NCBI GenBank assembly: GCA_963678465.1
Contig: OY782858.1
Span: 682,001 to 746,000, forward strand
Origin: Paludibacter sp963678465
GTDB taxonomy: Bacteria > Bacteroidota > Bacteroidia > Bacteroidales > Paludibacteraceae
DNA length: 64,000 bases
Direction: 5' to 3'
Position numbers and translations under genes: made by a program. Below the pieces are notes generated by a model that was not told the origin of the DNA, made no database searches, and saw only the letters and a program-made list of their open reading frames with translations. Within the stretch, counting starts at the first letter, position 1; each line of letters begins with the position of its first letter. This document shows positions 17,557-27,105 of this stretch, piece after piece.

Positions 17557-18927
17557 ATGCAGCAAAACGCATCCCTACTACCTACAAGCGAAGGGCTTCA
17601 TGTTGAGTTCAAAACATCTTTCAATGAGGATGTGATTGAAACGCTTGTGGCTTTTGCGAATGCTAAGGGTGGAACGGTGTATATTGGTATTGCTGATAAT
17701 GGCGAAGTAAAAGGTATTAATATTGGTAAGGAAACTATCCAAAATTGGGTAAATGAAGTTAAGATCAAGACTGCTACTCAAATTATACCTGATGCCGAAA
17801 TGTATATAGTAGATAATAAAACGGTTGTTATGCTTTCAACTATGGAGTTTCCGATAAAACCGGTTTCAACAAGAGGAAGGTATTATAAACGCATTGGTAG
17901 CGCCAATCATTTATTGTCGGTTGTTGAAATCAGCGATTTGTACATGCAAACCATGCAGAATTCGTGGGATTCATATATTTATCAGGGAGCACATATAAAA
18001 GATTTGGATACGGCTAAAATAGAGAAATTTATTTTAAAAGTAAATCAGGTTAAACGATTCTTGTTACCGCAGCATCCAGTCGAAGCGTTGAGAAAACTAA
18101 ATCTTATTCAGCATGATGTACCTACGAATGGTGCTATGATTTTGTTTTCGAAGCAAAACCTGAGATACAATGTCCATATTGGCAGGTTTAAAACACCCAG
18201 TTTGATTATAGCGGATAAATTAATCAACGGAAATTTGTTTGATGTGTTGGAAGAATCCATGCAAACAATTGTTGGACACTTGAAATTTGCTTTCGAAATA
18301 ACCGGAAAAACTACTCAACGGACTGAAATCCCTGAGTATCCGTTGGAAGCTATCAGGGAGCTATTAGTAAATGCATTGGTACATAGGGATTATCAAAGTC
18401 CTACTGATATTCAAATTCGTATTTACGACAATAGTATTAGTTTTTTTAATCCAAGTGGGTTATATGGTAATATCACTGTTGAAGATTTAAAAACTGATAG
18501 TTATCAGGCAAGTACCCGTAATAAATTAATAGCGGAGGCTTTTTATCTGACGAACGAAATTGAAAAATACGGAAGTGGATTTATACGTATACGGAATGCT
18601 ATTGCTGATTATCCAACTATGAAATTTGAGTATAGTGATTTGGGACATGGATTTCTGACTCAATTTAGCTATACCGAACAAAAAATTTCAACTTATCCTC
18701 TTACTGTGGAAACTACTGTGGAAACTACTGTGGAAACTACTGTGGAAACTATACTTAATTTAATAAAACAAAATCCAAAAATTACACAAACCGAATTAAT
18801 GAATAAACTTTCGCTCACAAGGCGTGGCGTGGAATGGCAAATGAAATCATTAAAAAATAAGGGATTAATCGTAAGAATGGGAGCTGCAAGAGGGGCAGGC
18901 GGATATTGGAAAGTAATTGACAATTGA
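17557..18927 (+). CDS. AlbA_2/HATPase/winged-helix protein (COG2865-like)
   Basis: A 456-residue intact protein. The N-terminal AlbA_2 domain starts LHVEFKTSFNEDVIETLVAF and contains AKGGTVYIGIADNGEVKGI. The middle has the ATPase-like motif YPLEAIRELLVNALVHRDYQ near residue 265 and GSGFIRIRNAI near 340. A linker of four TVET repeats (12 bp each) leads into a C-terminal winged helix (about 395-456, TQTELMNKLSLTRRGVEWQM). These proteins are thought to be transcriptional regulators or nucleic-acid-binding ATPases; the actual role is unknown. Its stop codon TGA is the first part of a TGAGTTTCGGG repeat. Confidence 0.85.
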   Translation: MQQNASLLPTSEGLHVEFKTSFNEDVIETLVAFANAKGGTVYIGIADNGEVKGINIGKETIQNWVNEVKIKTATQIIPDAEMYIVDNKTVVMLSTMEFPIKPVSTRGRYYKRIGSANHLLSVVEISDLYMQTMQNSWDSYIYQGAHIKDLDTAKIEKFILKVNQVKRFLLPQHPVEALRKLNLIQHDVPTNGAMILFSKQNLRYNVHIGRFKTPSLIIADKLINGNLFDVLEESMQTIVGHLKFAFEITGKTTQRTEIPEYPLEAIRELLVNALVHRDYQSPTDIQIRIYDNSISFFNPSGLYGNITVEDLKTDSYQASTRNKLIAEAFYLTNEIEKYGSGFIRIRNAIADYPTMKFEYSDLGHGFLTQFSYTEQKISTYPLTVETTVETTVETTVETILNLIKQNPKITQTELMNKLSLTRRGVEWQMKSLKNKGLIVRMGAARGAGGYWKVIDN

Positions 18928-19263
18928 GTTTCGGGTTTCGGGTTCTGAGTTTCGAGTTTCGGGTTTTGGGTTTCGGGTTCTGAAAGGCACAGGCGTAGGC
19001 AAAGGGGAAGGCACAGACAAGTTCAACGCTTCAACAGTTCAACGCTTCAACAATTACTCAATTATTCAGTTATTCAACACAACGATTTAATGATTGACCG
19101 TAGACTGGAGACCGTAGACTGGAGACAGTAGACCGTAGACAATTCAACAATTCAACAGTTTAACGTTTCAACAATTCAACGCTTCAACAGCAAGACATAC
19201 CCTTCGTCGTGAGTGAGAAGAGTTATAGTTAACCATTATTATTTATCTTAAATTCTTTTATTT
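18928..19263. repeat. Low-complexity repeat tract
   Basis: Starts within the preceding stop codon with GGGTTTC heptamers, then AAGGCACAGGCGTAGGC, TTCAACGCTTCAAC and ACCGTAGACTGGAGACCG words. A short AT-rich stretch (19225-19263) before the next start codon is the only unique sequence and may hold the promoter. Confidence 0.7.
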
Positions 19264-19998
19264 ATGACTGAAAAAGTAAAACGCAGTTATAACTGTAAGG
19301 ATGAAGAGTTACTGATTATTTGTGCATTGGTACTCTTGAGTTTTAAACGTGACCTGTCTGTATTTACGGGTTATACTCCGAAAATGAACGGAGACTATGT
19401 AAGCGGTTTGGAGGCAGACCTTAAAGCAGCTACCGAGCTGGTGATGCCCGAAACCGAAACTCTTGCTAAAAAGTTGATCACCGAACAGCTGTATGGCATT
19501 TTGGATGGACTGATTACCCCGATTAATTATCTGACGGGTTATCTGGATCTTGCTAAAAAGGAGCTTAAAATTTCGGCTGCTGATTTCGGGCTGAAAACGC
19601 TTCGCCAGGGATGTGTAGCCAAAGATTTGGAAGGCGCTTTGGATGGTTTAAGGCTTGTGAATGCTAATATTCAAAAGTACAAACCAACTTTGGTAGTGCA
19701 GGGACTTAGCGAGGAATTGATTGCAACATTTAGTACAGCAGGTGAAACCCTTACCGGCCTCAAAGAGGATCAGTACCGATTGCTCACCAACCGTATGCAA
19801 ATAGTGCAGGAAAACGCCGGACTGCTGAATGGATTGTTCGAACAGTTAACAGAAATTTTTAATGTTGGTAAAATCCTGTTTAAGGCTACCGACCCTGTGA
19901 AACTGAAAGAATATACTTTTAGCGAATTGCTGAAACAGGTGCGACGCAAAGACAAAGCTTCAACTCCGGATGCTGATGCTCCGGCACCAACTGCTTAG
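19264..19998 (+). CDS. Unknown helical protein
   Basis: A 244-residue protein with no family I recognise. The sequence is almost all amphipathic helix with two similar halves of regularly spaced leucines, consistent with a helical bundle. The C-terminus is a charged, low-complexity tail (KDKASTPDADAPAPTA). No signal peptide or membrane helix is present. Codon use and composition look like neighbouring core genes, and a clean terminator follows, so it is a real gene. It lies between repeat tracts on both sides and has no partner gene. Confidence 0.75.
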   Translation: MTEKVKRSYNCKDEELLIICALVLLSFKRDLSVFTGYTPKMNGDYVSGLEADLKAATELVMPETETLAKKLITEQLYGILDGLITPINYLTGYLDLAKKELKISAADFGLKTLRQGCVAKDLEGALDGLRLVNANIQKYKPTLVVQGLSEELIATFSTAGETLTGLKEDQYRLLTNRMQIVQENAGLLNGLFEQLTEIFNVGKILFKATDPVKLKEYTFSELLKQVRRKDKASTPDADAPAPTA

Positions 19999-20009
19999 TT
20001 TGAATGGAC

Positions 20010-20055
20010 GATCGAAGGCTGTAGGAAATGTGTGCGGCCTTCGATCTTTATTTAA
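20010..20055 (+). terminator. Intrinsic terminator
   Basis: GATCGAAGGC (20010-20019) pairs perfectly with GCCTTCGATC (20037-20046), followed by TTTATTTAATT. It lies just after the unknown helical protein. Confidence 0.85.
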
Positions 20056-20059
20056 TTGA

Positions 20060-20570
20060 CAATTAACAATTAACAATTAATAATTAAGAATTAATAATTC
20101 AGTAGGCAGAAGCGGATTGAACAGTTCAACAATTCAACGTTTCAACAACTGATAGCGTCTGAAAGGCGACAGGATAATTGATAATTTGAAGATTTGAGAG
20201 ATTTGAAAATTTGAAAATTTGAAGAGGTACATTCGACGCTTCAACAGTTCAACGCTTCAACAATTTAACGATTCAACGTTTCAACAATTGATAGCGTCTG
20301 AAAGGAGACAGGATAATTGATAATTTGAAGATTTGAGAGATTTGAAAATTTGAAGAGGTACATTCGACGCTTCAACAGTTCAACGCTTCAACAATTTAAC
20401 GATTCAACGTTTCAACAATTGATAGCGTCTGAAAGGCGACAGGCGACAGGAGAATTGATAATTTGAAGATTTGAGAGATTTGAAAATTTGAAGAGGCATA
20501 TACGACGCTTCAACGATTTAATAGTTCAACGATTCAACAGTTCAACGTTTCAACGTTTCAACAATTGATA
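20060..20570. repeat. Composite tandem repeats of about 131-146 bp
   Basis: A block made of GATAGCGTCTGAAAGGCGAC, then ATAATTTGAAGATTTGAG, then TTCGACGCTTCAACAG-type words recurs with starts near 20151, 20290, 20421 and 20567. The units differ by small insertions such as an extra AGGCGAC. The region is non-coding and leads directly into the 21-bp array. Confidence 0.85.
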
Positions 20571-20819
20571 GCGTCTGAAAGGCAAAGTAGAGCGTCTGAA
20601 AGGCAAAGTAAAGCGTCTGAAAGGCAAAGTAGAGCGTCTGAAAGGCAAAGTAGAGTGTCTGAAAGGCAAAGTAGAGCGTCTGAAAGGCAAAGTAGAGCGT
20701 CTGAAAGGCAAAGTAGAGCGTCTGAAAGGCAAAGTAGAGCGTCTGAAAAGCAAAGTAAAGCGTCTGAAAGGCAAAGTAGAGCGTCTGAAAGGCAAAGTAA
20801 AGCGTCTGAAAGGCGACAG
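20571..20819. repeat. 21-bp tandem repeat array
   Basis: Eleven full units of GCGTCTGAAAGGCAAAGTAG plus one base (21 bp) and a partial twelfth. Units vary mainly at one G/A position. The unit is the first part of the composite block just upstream, so the array looks like a local expansion of it. Because 21 is a multiple of three, frames stay open on both strands, but the repeated heptapeptides have no other support as proteins. Confidence 0.93.
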
Positions 20820-20925
20820 GATAATTAAAAGGACAAAAGACAAAAGACAAAAGACAAAAGACGTTTCAACAATTCAACTGTCTTGACCGGTGACTGGCGA
20901 CTGTAGACTGTAGACAAAAGAAAAA

Positions 20926-21276
20926 ATGTACAAATACCTGATCCTGGCGATAACAATTATAGCTACTGTAGCCATGTGCTTATGGCCGGATTTTCATCCT
21001 GAGCAGAAAGTGCTGCAACAGTATTACTGGCAGGTAGATATGCTGATACACGGTGGTTATTATTTTGTAGTGTGCATGCTGATACTTTTGCTGAGGTTTA
21101 ATATAAAACCGACGTACATTGGGCTGGCGCTGTTTGCACTCTCAGTTGTTCTCGAACTTTTGCAAAACTTTAGCTACCACCGAAGCGTTAGTGTGCTGGA
21201 TATCCTAAGCAATTTGTTAGGGATTGGTTTGGCAGTGGTGATGTTTATTGGACTGAGTAAAGGTACGCGTAACTGA
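20926..21276 (+). CDS. VanZ-like small membrane protein
   Basis: A 116-residue protein with four predicted membrane helices (near residues 4-20, 38-59, 65-83 and 94-110). The DMLIHGGYYF segment and ELLQNFSYHRSVSVLDILSN segment match the VanZ-like pattern (K/HxxHxxxY, then E..Q....R..S..D...N). The biochemical function of such proteins is unknown. It is the first gene after the accessory island and may share a transcript with the flippase 120 bp downstream. Confidence 0.78.
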   Translation: MYKYLILAITIIATVAMCLWPDFHPEQKVLQQYYWQVDMLIHGGYYFVVCMLILLLRFNIKPTYIGLALFALSVVLELLQNFSYHRSVSVLDILSNLLGIGLAVVMFIGLSKGTRN

Positions 21277-21396
21277 AAGGGACATAACACTCCTAAATAA
21301 AGTAGTTTTTTCTATAAAACAATTTTCATCAGAGACCACTGTAACAAACGAGATAGAATGAGATTTTAATTGATAAAAAAGTAAGCATTTAAATAA

Positions 21397-22779
21397 ATGG
21401 AAATAGGAAATAAAGATATATTCTGGAATTATGCTTCTACATTTTTAAAAATTGCCAGTGGAGCGGTTTTACTCCCATTTATTTTACATACGATGCCTGC
21501 TGAAAAGGTGGGTATTTGGACTATTTTTATAACAATTACATCGTTTGTTGGATTGCTTGATTTTGGATTCAATCCATCGTTTACACGAAATGTAACTTAT
21601 GTTTTTAGTGGAGTGCGTTCGTTAAAGAAAAAAGGACATGATGATTTAATTGACGTTAACCATACAATTGACTTTGGTCTGTTAAAAGGATTGATAAGTA
21701 CAATGCGTTGGTTTTACAGTAGGATGGCTATTGTAGTATTAGTCTTATTAGCAACGATAGGAACATTTTATATTCTTAAAATATTAAATACGTACCAAGG
21801 ACCTAAACTAGAAGTCTATATAGCTTGGGGATTGTTGTGTTTAATTAGCACTTACAATATTTATACGCTTTATTACGATTCTCTATTACAGGGAAAAGGA
21901 TTGATTAAGCGATCGAAGCAAATTGTTGTCGTGGCTCAAAGTGTATATTTGACTATTGCAGCTATCTTGATTCTGCTTGGTTTTGGATTGATTGCTATAG
22001 TATTGGCTCAATTAAGCTCAATACTGATAGTCCGTACATTATCTTATCGATTTTTTTTTACTCAGGAGATAAAACAAAAACTAGAAAATTCTATACCACA
22101 ATCTAAGGATGATATATTTCGAGCTATTTATCCTAATGCAATAAAAGTAGGGTTGACTACTATAGGTAGTTTTCTTGTTAATCGTTCCGCAATGATAATC
22201 GGATCATTTTTCCTAACATTAGAGCAAATTGGTTCATATGGAATTACCATGCAACTTGTTGGAGTAGTAGCGGCTATGGCTGGAATTTATATTTCTACAT
22301 TTCAACCTAAAATTGTACAATTGCGCGTTGAGAAAAATTCAGACAAGATCAAAGAATTATATGTTTTTGGAGAAATAGTTCTAATAATTACTTTTGTAAT
22401 TGGAGGTCTGGCATTATTATATATTGCTCCATGGGCTCTAAATCTAATAAAAAGTGAAACTCATTTATTGCCTTTTATGATAACAGGTTTTGTTATGATC
22501 GTTACATTTTTAGAAACTAATCATGGAATGGCCGGTAGCATTTTACTTACAAAAAATATAGTACCTTTTTTCAAAGCTTCTTTACTGTCAGGTTTATTAA
22601 CGGTTATTCTTTTGTTGCTTTTTTTTAATTTCACAGGATTAGGTTTGTGGTCTATGATTTTAGCACCGGGTATTGCTCAAGGGGTTTATCAGAATTGGAA
22701 GTGGCCATTAGAAGTGAGTAAAGAGTTAAAAATTACATATAAAGATTATTTGTTGTTGTTTCAAAACCGAATTATTTAG
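21397..22779 (+). CDS. Wzx-type polysaccharide flippase
   Basis: A 460-residue polytopic membrane protein of the MOP/RfbX type with about 12 helices, starting with IFWNYASTFLKIASGAVLLPF, typical of O-antigen and capsule flippases. It should move undecaprenyl-linked repeat units across the inner membrane. Base composition is clearly more AT-rich than in wza and wzc, as is usual for serotype-specific genes. It opens the glycan-specific segment of the locus, and no competing flippase is present in this operon. Confidence 0.9.
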   Translation: MEIGNKDIFWNYASTFLKIASGAVLLPFILHTMPAEKVGIWTIFITITSFVGLLDFGFNPSFTRNVTYVFSGVRSLKKKGHDDLIDVNHTIDFGLLKGLISTMRWFYSRMAIVVLVLLATIGTFYILKILNTYQGPKLEVYIAWGLLCLISTYNIYTLYYDSLLQGKGLIKRSKQIVVVAQSVYLTIAAILILLGFGLIAIVLAQLSSILIVRTLSYRFFFTQEIKQKLENSIPQSKDDIFRAIYPNAIKVGLTTIGSFLVNRSAMIIGSFFLTLEQIGSYGITMQLVGVVAAMAGIYISTFQPKIVQLRVEKNSDKIKELYVFGEIVLIITFVIGGLALLYIAPWALNLIKSETHLLPFMITGFVMIVTFLETNHGMAGSILLTKNIVPFFKASLLSGLLTVILLLLFFNFTGLGLWSMILAPGIAQGVYQNWKWPLEVSKELKITYKDYLLLFQNRII

Positions 22780-22898
22780 AGTACATATAAAAGATTTAGA
22801 AAATTATTCAGATAATTTCCTAAATCCTTTAATATATGCTTGTGAGAAATGAAAATTTAGAGTGTGAGAATATTTAGAACTATTATGACAAATAAGAT

Positions 22899-23720
22899 AT
22901 GAGGATTTTAGCTGGTATAGTATTATTTAATCCAGAAATTTCAAGATTAAAACAAAATATTGAAGCCGTAATTTCACAAGTAGAGTTTTTAATCATGGTT
23001 GAGAATGGATCCAATAACACTTGTTATTTGGACGAAATACATTATAATAATTTACTTGTAATTAAAAACTCTACAAATCAAGGAATTGCTTATGCATTAA
23101 ACCAGATAATGGAATATGCTAAAGAAAATAATTTTAATTGGGTATTGACACTTGATCAAGATTCGGTTGTTGACGATAATCTAATTTTAAATTATAAGAC
23201 AATAATAGACAATGATTCTATTGGAATGGTCACCTGCCGGATTGAGGATAGAAATTTTAAGTTGCAAAATGAATCTAATTTCATTGAAAGCGAACAAGTA
23301 AAGTTATGTATTACATCAGGAGCAATGGTTAGAACTTCAGCATGGAGCACTGTAGGAGGGTTTGATAATTTTATGTTTATTGATTATGTCGATTTTGATT
23401 TTTGTTTATCCTTAGGCAAACATAATTTGAAGATAATAAAAACTAATAAAACGGGGATACTCCATGAATTAGGAAAAACAAAAGTTATTCATATCTTTAG
23501 TAAAGAGTATCTGTCTTATAACCATTCTCCCATTAGATATTATTACATTGTCAGGAATTCTTTATATGTTGCGCGAAAACATAACCAATCGTTAGCAAAG
23601 TGTTTATTTAATATATTTATAAGGTGTTATATAGTTATATTTTACGAAAATAATAGAAAAATGAAATTAATCAATATGTCTAAAGGATTAATAGATGGAA
23701 TAACATGCAAGATAAAATAA
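22899..23720 (+). CDS. GT2-family glycosyltransferase (rhamnosyltransferase-like)
   Basis: A 273-residue GT-A enzyme. The start MRILAGIVLFNPEISRLKQN and the donor-site motif LTLDQDSVVDDN near residue 85 match the branch of GT2 that includes rhamnosyltransferases. GGFDNFMFIDYVDFDFCL near 150 provides the usual second acidic cluster. The donor is not certain, although RmlA and RmlC are encoded later in the locus. The stop codon overlaps the probable next start as TAATG. Confidence 0.82.
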   Translation: MRILAGIVLFNPEISRLKQNIEAVISQVEFLIMVENGSNNTCYLDEIHYNNLLVIKNSTNQGIAYALNQIMEYAKENNFNWVLTLDQDSVVDDNLILNYKTIIDNDSIGMVTCRIEDRNFKLQNESNFIESEQVKLCITSGAMVRTSAWSTVGGFDNFMFIDYVDFDFCLSLGKHNLKIIKTNKTGILHELGKTKVIHIFSKEYLSYNHSPIRYYYIVRNSLYVARKHNQSLAKCLFNIFIRCYIVIFYENNRKMKLINMSKGLIDGITCKIK

Positions 23721-24760
23721 TGGATGATAAAATAGCAGTCTCGATAATAATGCCAGTATATAACTCCGGAGAATATCTAAAAAAAGCTGTAGACAGTATA
23801 CTGGATCAAAGTTTACATAATTTCGAGTTAATTCTTGTTGATGATGGTTCGATCGATGGTTCATATGAAAATTGCTTACGATATGCAGAAAAAGACAATA
23901 GAGTAATAGTTATACATAAGAAAAATGGAGGAATTTGTAGTGCAAGGAACGCAGCTCTCGATGTAGCAAAGGGGAATTATATTGCTTTTTCAGACCATGA
24001 TGACGAATATTTACCAGGTCTATTGAATGACAGCTATACAGTAGCTCTCAATACAGATTCAGATATTGTAAAATTTGGTAGACAATGGATAATATCAAAG
24101 GAAGGTAAAGTTATTAAAAAAGGTGGATGCAATTATGATTATAAAATATATTCAAGAGATGATATAAAAGAAAACTTTTTTGATCTTGAACGAAGTGGAG
24201 CTTTGGTGTGTGTATGGGATGGCATTTATAAACACGAACTCCTAAAAGAAAATAATATAAGATTTGATGAGTCGCGCAAAAACGGTGGAGAAGATATGAT
24301 TTTTATGCTAAATTTGTTGTGTTTTGCGAAAAGTATTGTAACCTTGCCAACAACTTACTATCATCATTTTATTAGGTTAGGATTTTCTACTTCTTCCAAA
24401 TATAATTTATCCAACTCTGATTTATTTACTCAACATATTAATGCAGCCCTTGAAACATTAAATAGATTGTCGATAGACATTGATAATTGCAAAGAAGATT
24501 TTACTTTTTATTTGTTGAAAAATTATTTTATTCAAGGATTTAGATTTATTGGTTATTCAAAATCCCCTCTTAATTATAATGAGAAAATATTTGAAATAGA
24601 AAAGTTCACTAATGCTAGTTTCTTACCGTCTTGGTTTTATATGCAGAGTTTGTATCGAATTTTGAAAAAATCACCTAAATATGGAATATTATATTTTTTA
24701 TTAAAACAAAGATTGTATAGTATTCTTATTTATATTGTCAAACTACCTATATATACATAA
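23720..24760 (+). CDS. GT2-family glycosyltransferase
   Basis: A 346-residue GT-A enzyme. The N-terminal ISIIMPVYNSGEYLKKAVDS-like strand, DDGSIDGS and the SDHDDEY metal motif near residue 90 are clear. The C-terminal third is an uncharacterised helical region. The frame is open from an ATG at 23705, but the ATG at 23720, which overlaps the previous stop as TAATG, gives the usual short GT2 N-terminus and is the preferred start. Substrate unknown. Confidence 0.83.
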   Translation: MDDKIAVSIIMPVYNSGEYLKKAVDSILDQSLHNFELILVDDGSIDGSYENCLRYAEKDNRVIVIHKKNGGICSARNAALDVAKGNYIAFSDHDDEYLPGLLNDSYTVALNTDSDIVKFGRQWIISKEGKVIKKGGCNYDYKIYSRDDIKENFFDLERSGALVCVWDGIYKHELLKENNIRFDESRKNGGEDMIFMLNLLCFAKSIVTLPTTYYHHFIRLGFSTSSKYNLSNSDLFTQHINAALETLNRLSIDIDNCKEDFTFYLLKNYFIQGFRFIGYSKSPLNYNEKIFEIEKFTNASFLPSWFYMQSLYRILKKSPKYGILYFLLKQRLYSILIYIVKLPIYT

Positions 24761-24898
24761 CTGAAGAAGAATTAGATACTTCTCTTCCTTCTTTTATTTG
24801 ATTATTTAATAAAAGGACAGTAAGATGTATTTTTTTTATAACTAAAACGTGACTCCAAACGCAAAAAATAATTACAGATTAATAGATTTAGTATTATA

Positions 24899-25927
24899 AT
24901 GAAAAAGGTAAAAGAGTTTATTTATATGATTCTAGGCGATAGAATTGGTGGCTTTCTGAATAAAATATACACATTCATAACAAAAGCCATAAGCCTGTAT
25001 ATAAACGTATTTATAGATTTTGCAAAGTATTATAAACACTCAAGTTTAGTTAAAGTTGATAATTTCAAAAAAGTAGAGGCGAATATCATTTTAAATTATC
25101 ATGCAATAGAAAAAGGTTTTTTACATTCAAAAATTAGGTCACAATTTGGTGTAGTTAGAGTTGTTGAATTATTGAAATTATTAAAGTCACCATGTATTGT
25201 TGATCGAGATATTTATAAATCTCAAATTCAAGCTGCTTATTTGGCACTCTGTAAGTATTATGAATATCACAGCAGTATAAATGTAGATATTAGTAGCTAT
25301 TTTCCGGAAAAAGATTATATTAATTTAAAAGAAAAATGTAATTTAAATAATGATATTGTCTCAATCAATGAATACGAAAATCTAAGGCAATCAAGTAATG
25401 ATAATTTTCTATTATTTTCAAAATCCAGAAAAAGCATTAGGGAATACACTGGTGAAAAGATTTCTATTGAAAAAATATTAAGTGTAATAGAACTAGCTAA
25501 ATCGGCACCTTCAGTTTGTAATAGACAGCCATCAAAAGTATACTTAATAGAAAATAAAAGTAAAATTGACGATATCTGTAAAATCCAAGGAGGTTTAGGA
25601 GGTTTTACAGAAAACATAACTCAATTACTGGTATTAACTGTTGATCGGAGCTATTTTTATTCTGTTGGAGAGCGAAATCAGATGTTTATTGATGGAGGGA
25701 TATTTTTAATGAATTTATTATATTCTTTACATTTTTATGAGATAGCTGCGTGTCCAGCACATTGGGCATTGAACTTTGAAGATGATATAAAGATAAAGAG
25801 AATAATTCAGCTAAGTGAATCCGAAAAAGTAATTTGTATTATTTCTATAGGAATACCAAAGAATAAAATTAAATCAACTATGTCACTTAGAAGAGATAAT
25901 AATGAAGTATTAGATGTTGTATATTAA
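24899..25927 (+). CDS. Nitroreductase-family protein of a polysaccharide locus
   Basis: A 342-residue protein. The C-terminal half (about 175-342) is a nitroreductase-like FMN fold: SRKSIREYTGEKISIEKI, then SAPSVCNRQPSKVYLI and a late CPAHWALNF. About 170 residues precede it, including a basic first segment and LNYHAIEKGFLHSKIR near 65, which are not part of the ordinary enzyme. Versions of this protein occur in exopolysaccharide loci, often beside pyruvyltransferase-like genes as here. The reaction is unknown; a redox step on the glycan or a flavin-dependent modification is possible. Confidence 0.72.
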   Translation: MKKVKEFIYMILGDRIGGFLNKIYTFITKAISLYINVFIDFAKYYKHSSLVKVDNFKKVEANIILNYHAIEKGFLHSKIRSQFGVVRVVELLKLLKSPCIVDRDIYKSQIQAAYLALCKYYEYHSSINVDISSYFPEKDYINLKEKCNLNNDIVSINEYENLRQSSNDNFLLFSKSRKSIREYTGEKISIEKILSVIELAKSAPSVCNRQPSKVYLIENKSKIDDICKIQGGLGGFTENITQLLVLTVDRSYFYSVGERNQMFIDGGIFLMNLLYSLHFYEIAACPAHWALNFEDDIKIKRIIQLSESEKVICIISIGIPKNKIKSTMSLRRDNNEVLDVVY

Positions 25928-25971
25928 GTGGCTTAGAACTAAAAAAGTATTTTACAAATAATCATAGTTCT

Positions 25972-27096
25972 ATGAAAAGAGTAGGTATAATCACAATGCA
26001 TAAAGTTCTGAACTTTGGTTCGGCCTTACAGGCGTATGCTTTGCAAAAAGTAGTTTCAGATTTTGGTTATAATTGTGAGATAATAGATTATATATATCCA
26101 AACAAATACCATAAGCAATTCCATTCAAATGATAGGAAATGGTATTCATTTTTAAAAACAATTATTCCAAATAAATTTTTATCTTCTACAGATCGGGATA
26201 ATACAGAGATTAAAAAGTTTTGGAAGAAGAATTATAAATTATCCAAAAGATATAGTTCAAAAGAAAAATTGCAACTAAGCCCTCCGATTTATGATATTTA
26301 CTTAACAGGCAGCGATCAGGTATGGAATACGCGCTTTGTAAAAGGTGATACTTCTTTTCTGTTGTCTTTTGCCCCCGATTCGTCAAAAAAAATTGCTTAC
26401 TCTGCAAGTTTTGCCTCAGATGAGGTAGATAAAGAGTACGAAGATATATATAAACGCTTGTTAAACAGGTATTCCAAAATTTCTGTTAGAGAAACGAGCG
26501 GTGAAAAAATCGTAAAAAAATTAACAGAAAAAGACTCAATAACCGCACTTGATCCAACTTTTCTACTTAGTTCTAAAGACTGGGAAAAAATGTGCGAGAA
26601 AGAAGATCAGCTTTATAAAAGGGATCAGTATATTTTTGCTTATGTGCTGGATTATGCTGTTAAATGCACACCTTATATTTACAATCTCATTAAATATTAT
26701 AAAGAAAAGACAGGTTACCGAGTTATATATCTTGACCAGAAAAACAAACTGCCAGAAGAATTAGTTGGGTATGTAGAGCGACCGGATCCGGTGAGTCCTG
26801 AGCGTTTTGTTAGTTTATTCAAGAATGCAAAATTAGTTATTACTTCTTCATTTCACGGTACAGCGTTTGCCGCAAATTTCGGTATTCCTCTATATTCGGT
26901 AATTAATAAAGAATCAGGCAGAGACAGTAGGCAGATGAGCTTATTGACTAAATTAGGAATAAGTAACAGGGCTATAACGGTAGATACTCCTTTCAACAAG
27001 ATAGAAAACGAGTGGGCTGGAGATGAATTATCAAAGAGACTAACAGACTTGAGAGAGTTGTCAAAAGCCTTTTTACAGGATGCATTAAATAATTGA
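25972..27096 (+). CDS. Polysaccharide pyruvyltransferase-family protein
   Basis: A 374-residue member of the PS_pyruv_trans family (CsaB/WcaK-like), which adds pyruvyl groups as ketals to sugars using phosphoenolpyruvate. The N-terminus MHKVLNFGSALQAYALQKVV, YLTGSDQVWNTRF near residue 105 and the late SSFHGTAFAANFGIPLYSV near 295 are hallmarks. It directly follows the nitroreductase-like gene and precedes the polymerase by 9 bp, so all three are likely in one operon. The acceptor sugar cannot be read from sequence. Confidence 0.87.
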   Translation: MKRVGIITMHKVLNFGSALQAYALQKVVSDFGYNCEIIDYIYPNKYHKQFHSNDRKWYSFLKTIIPNKFLSSTDRDNTEIKKFWKKNYKLSKRYSSKEKLQLSPPIYDIYLTGSDQVWNTRFVKGDTSFLLSFAPDSSKKIAYSASFASDEVDKEYEDIYKRLLNRYSKISVRETSGEKIVKKLTEKDSITALDPTFLLSSKDWEKMCEKEDQLYKRDQYIFAYVLDYAVKCTPYIYNLIKYYKEKTGYRVIYLDQKNKLPEELVGYVERPDPVSPERFVSLFKNAKLVITSSFHGTAFAANFGIPLYSVINKESGRDSRQMSLLTKLGISNRAITVDTPFNKIENEWAGDELSKRLTDLRELSKAFLQDALNN

Positions 27097-27105
27097 TTTA
27101 AACTG

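Noticed and set aside
20060..20819. Possible CRISPR array
   Set aside because: No constant repeats separated by unique spacers of equal size, and no cas genes nearby; it is a set of composite and 21-bp tandem repeats.
20542..20850. Long open frames on both strands across the 21-bp array
   Set aside because: They result from the repeat unit being a multiple of three; the products are pure heptapeptide repeats with no start context or relatives I recognise.
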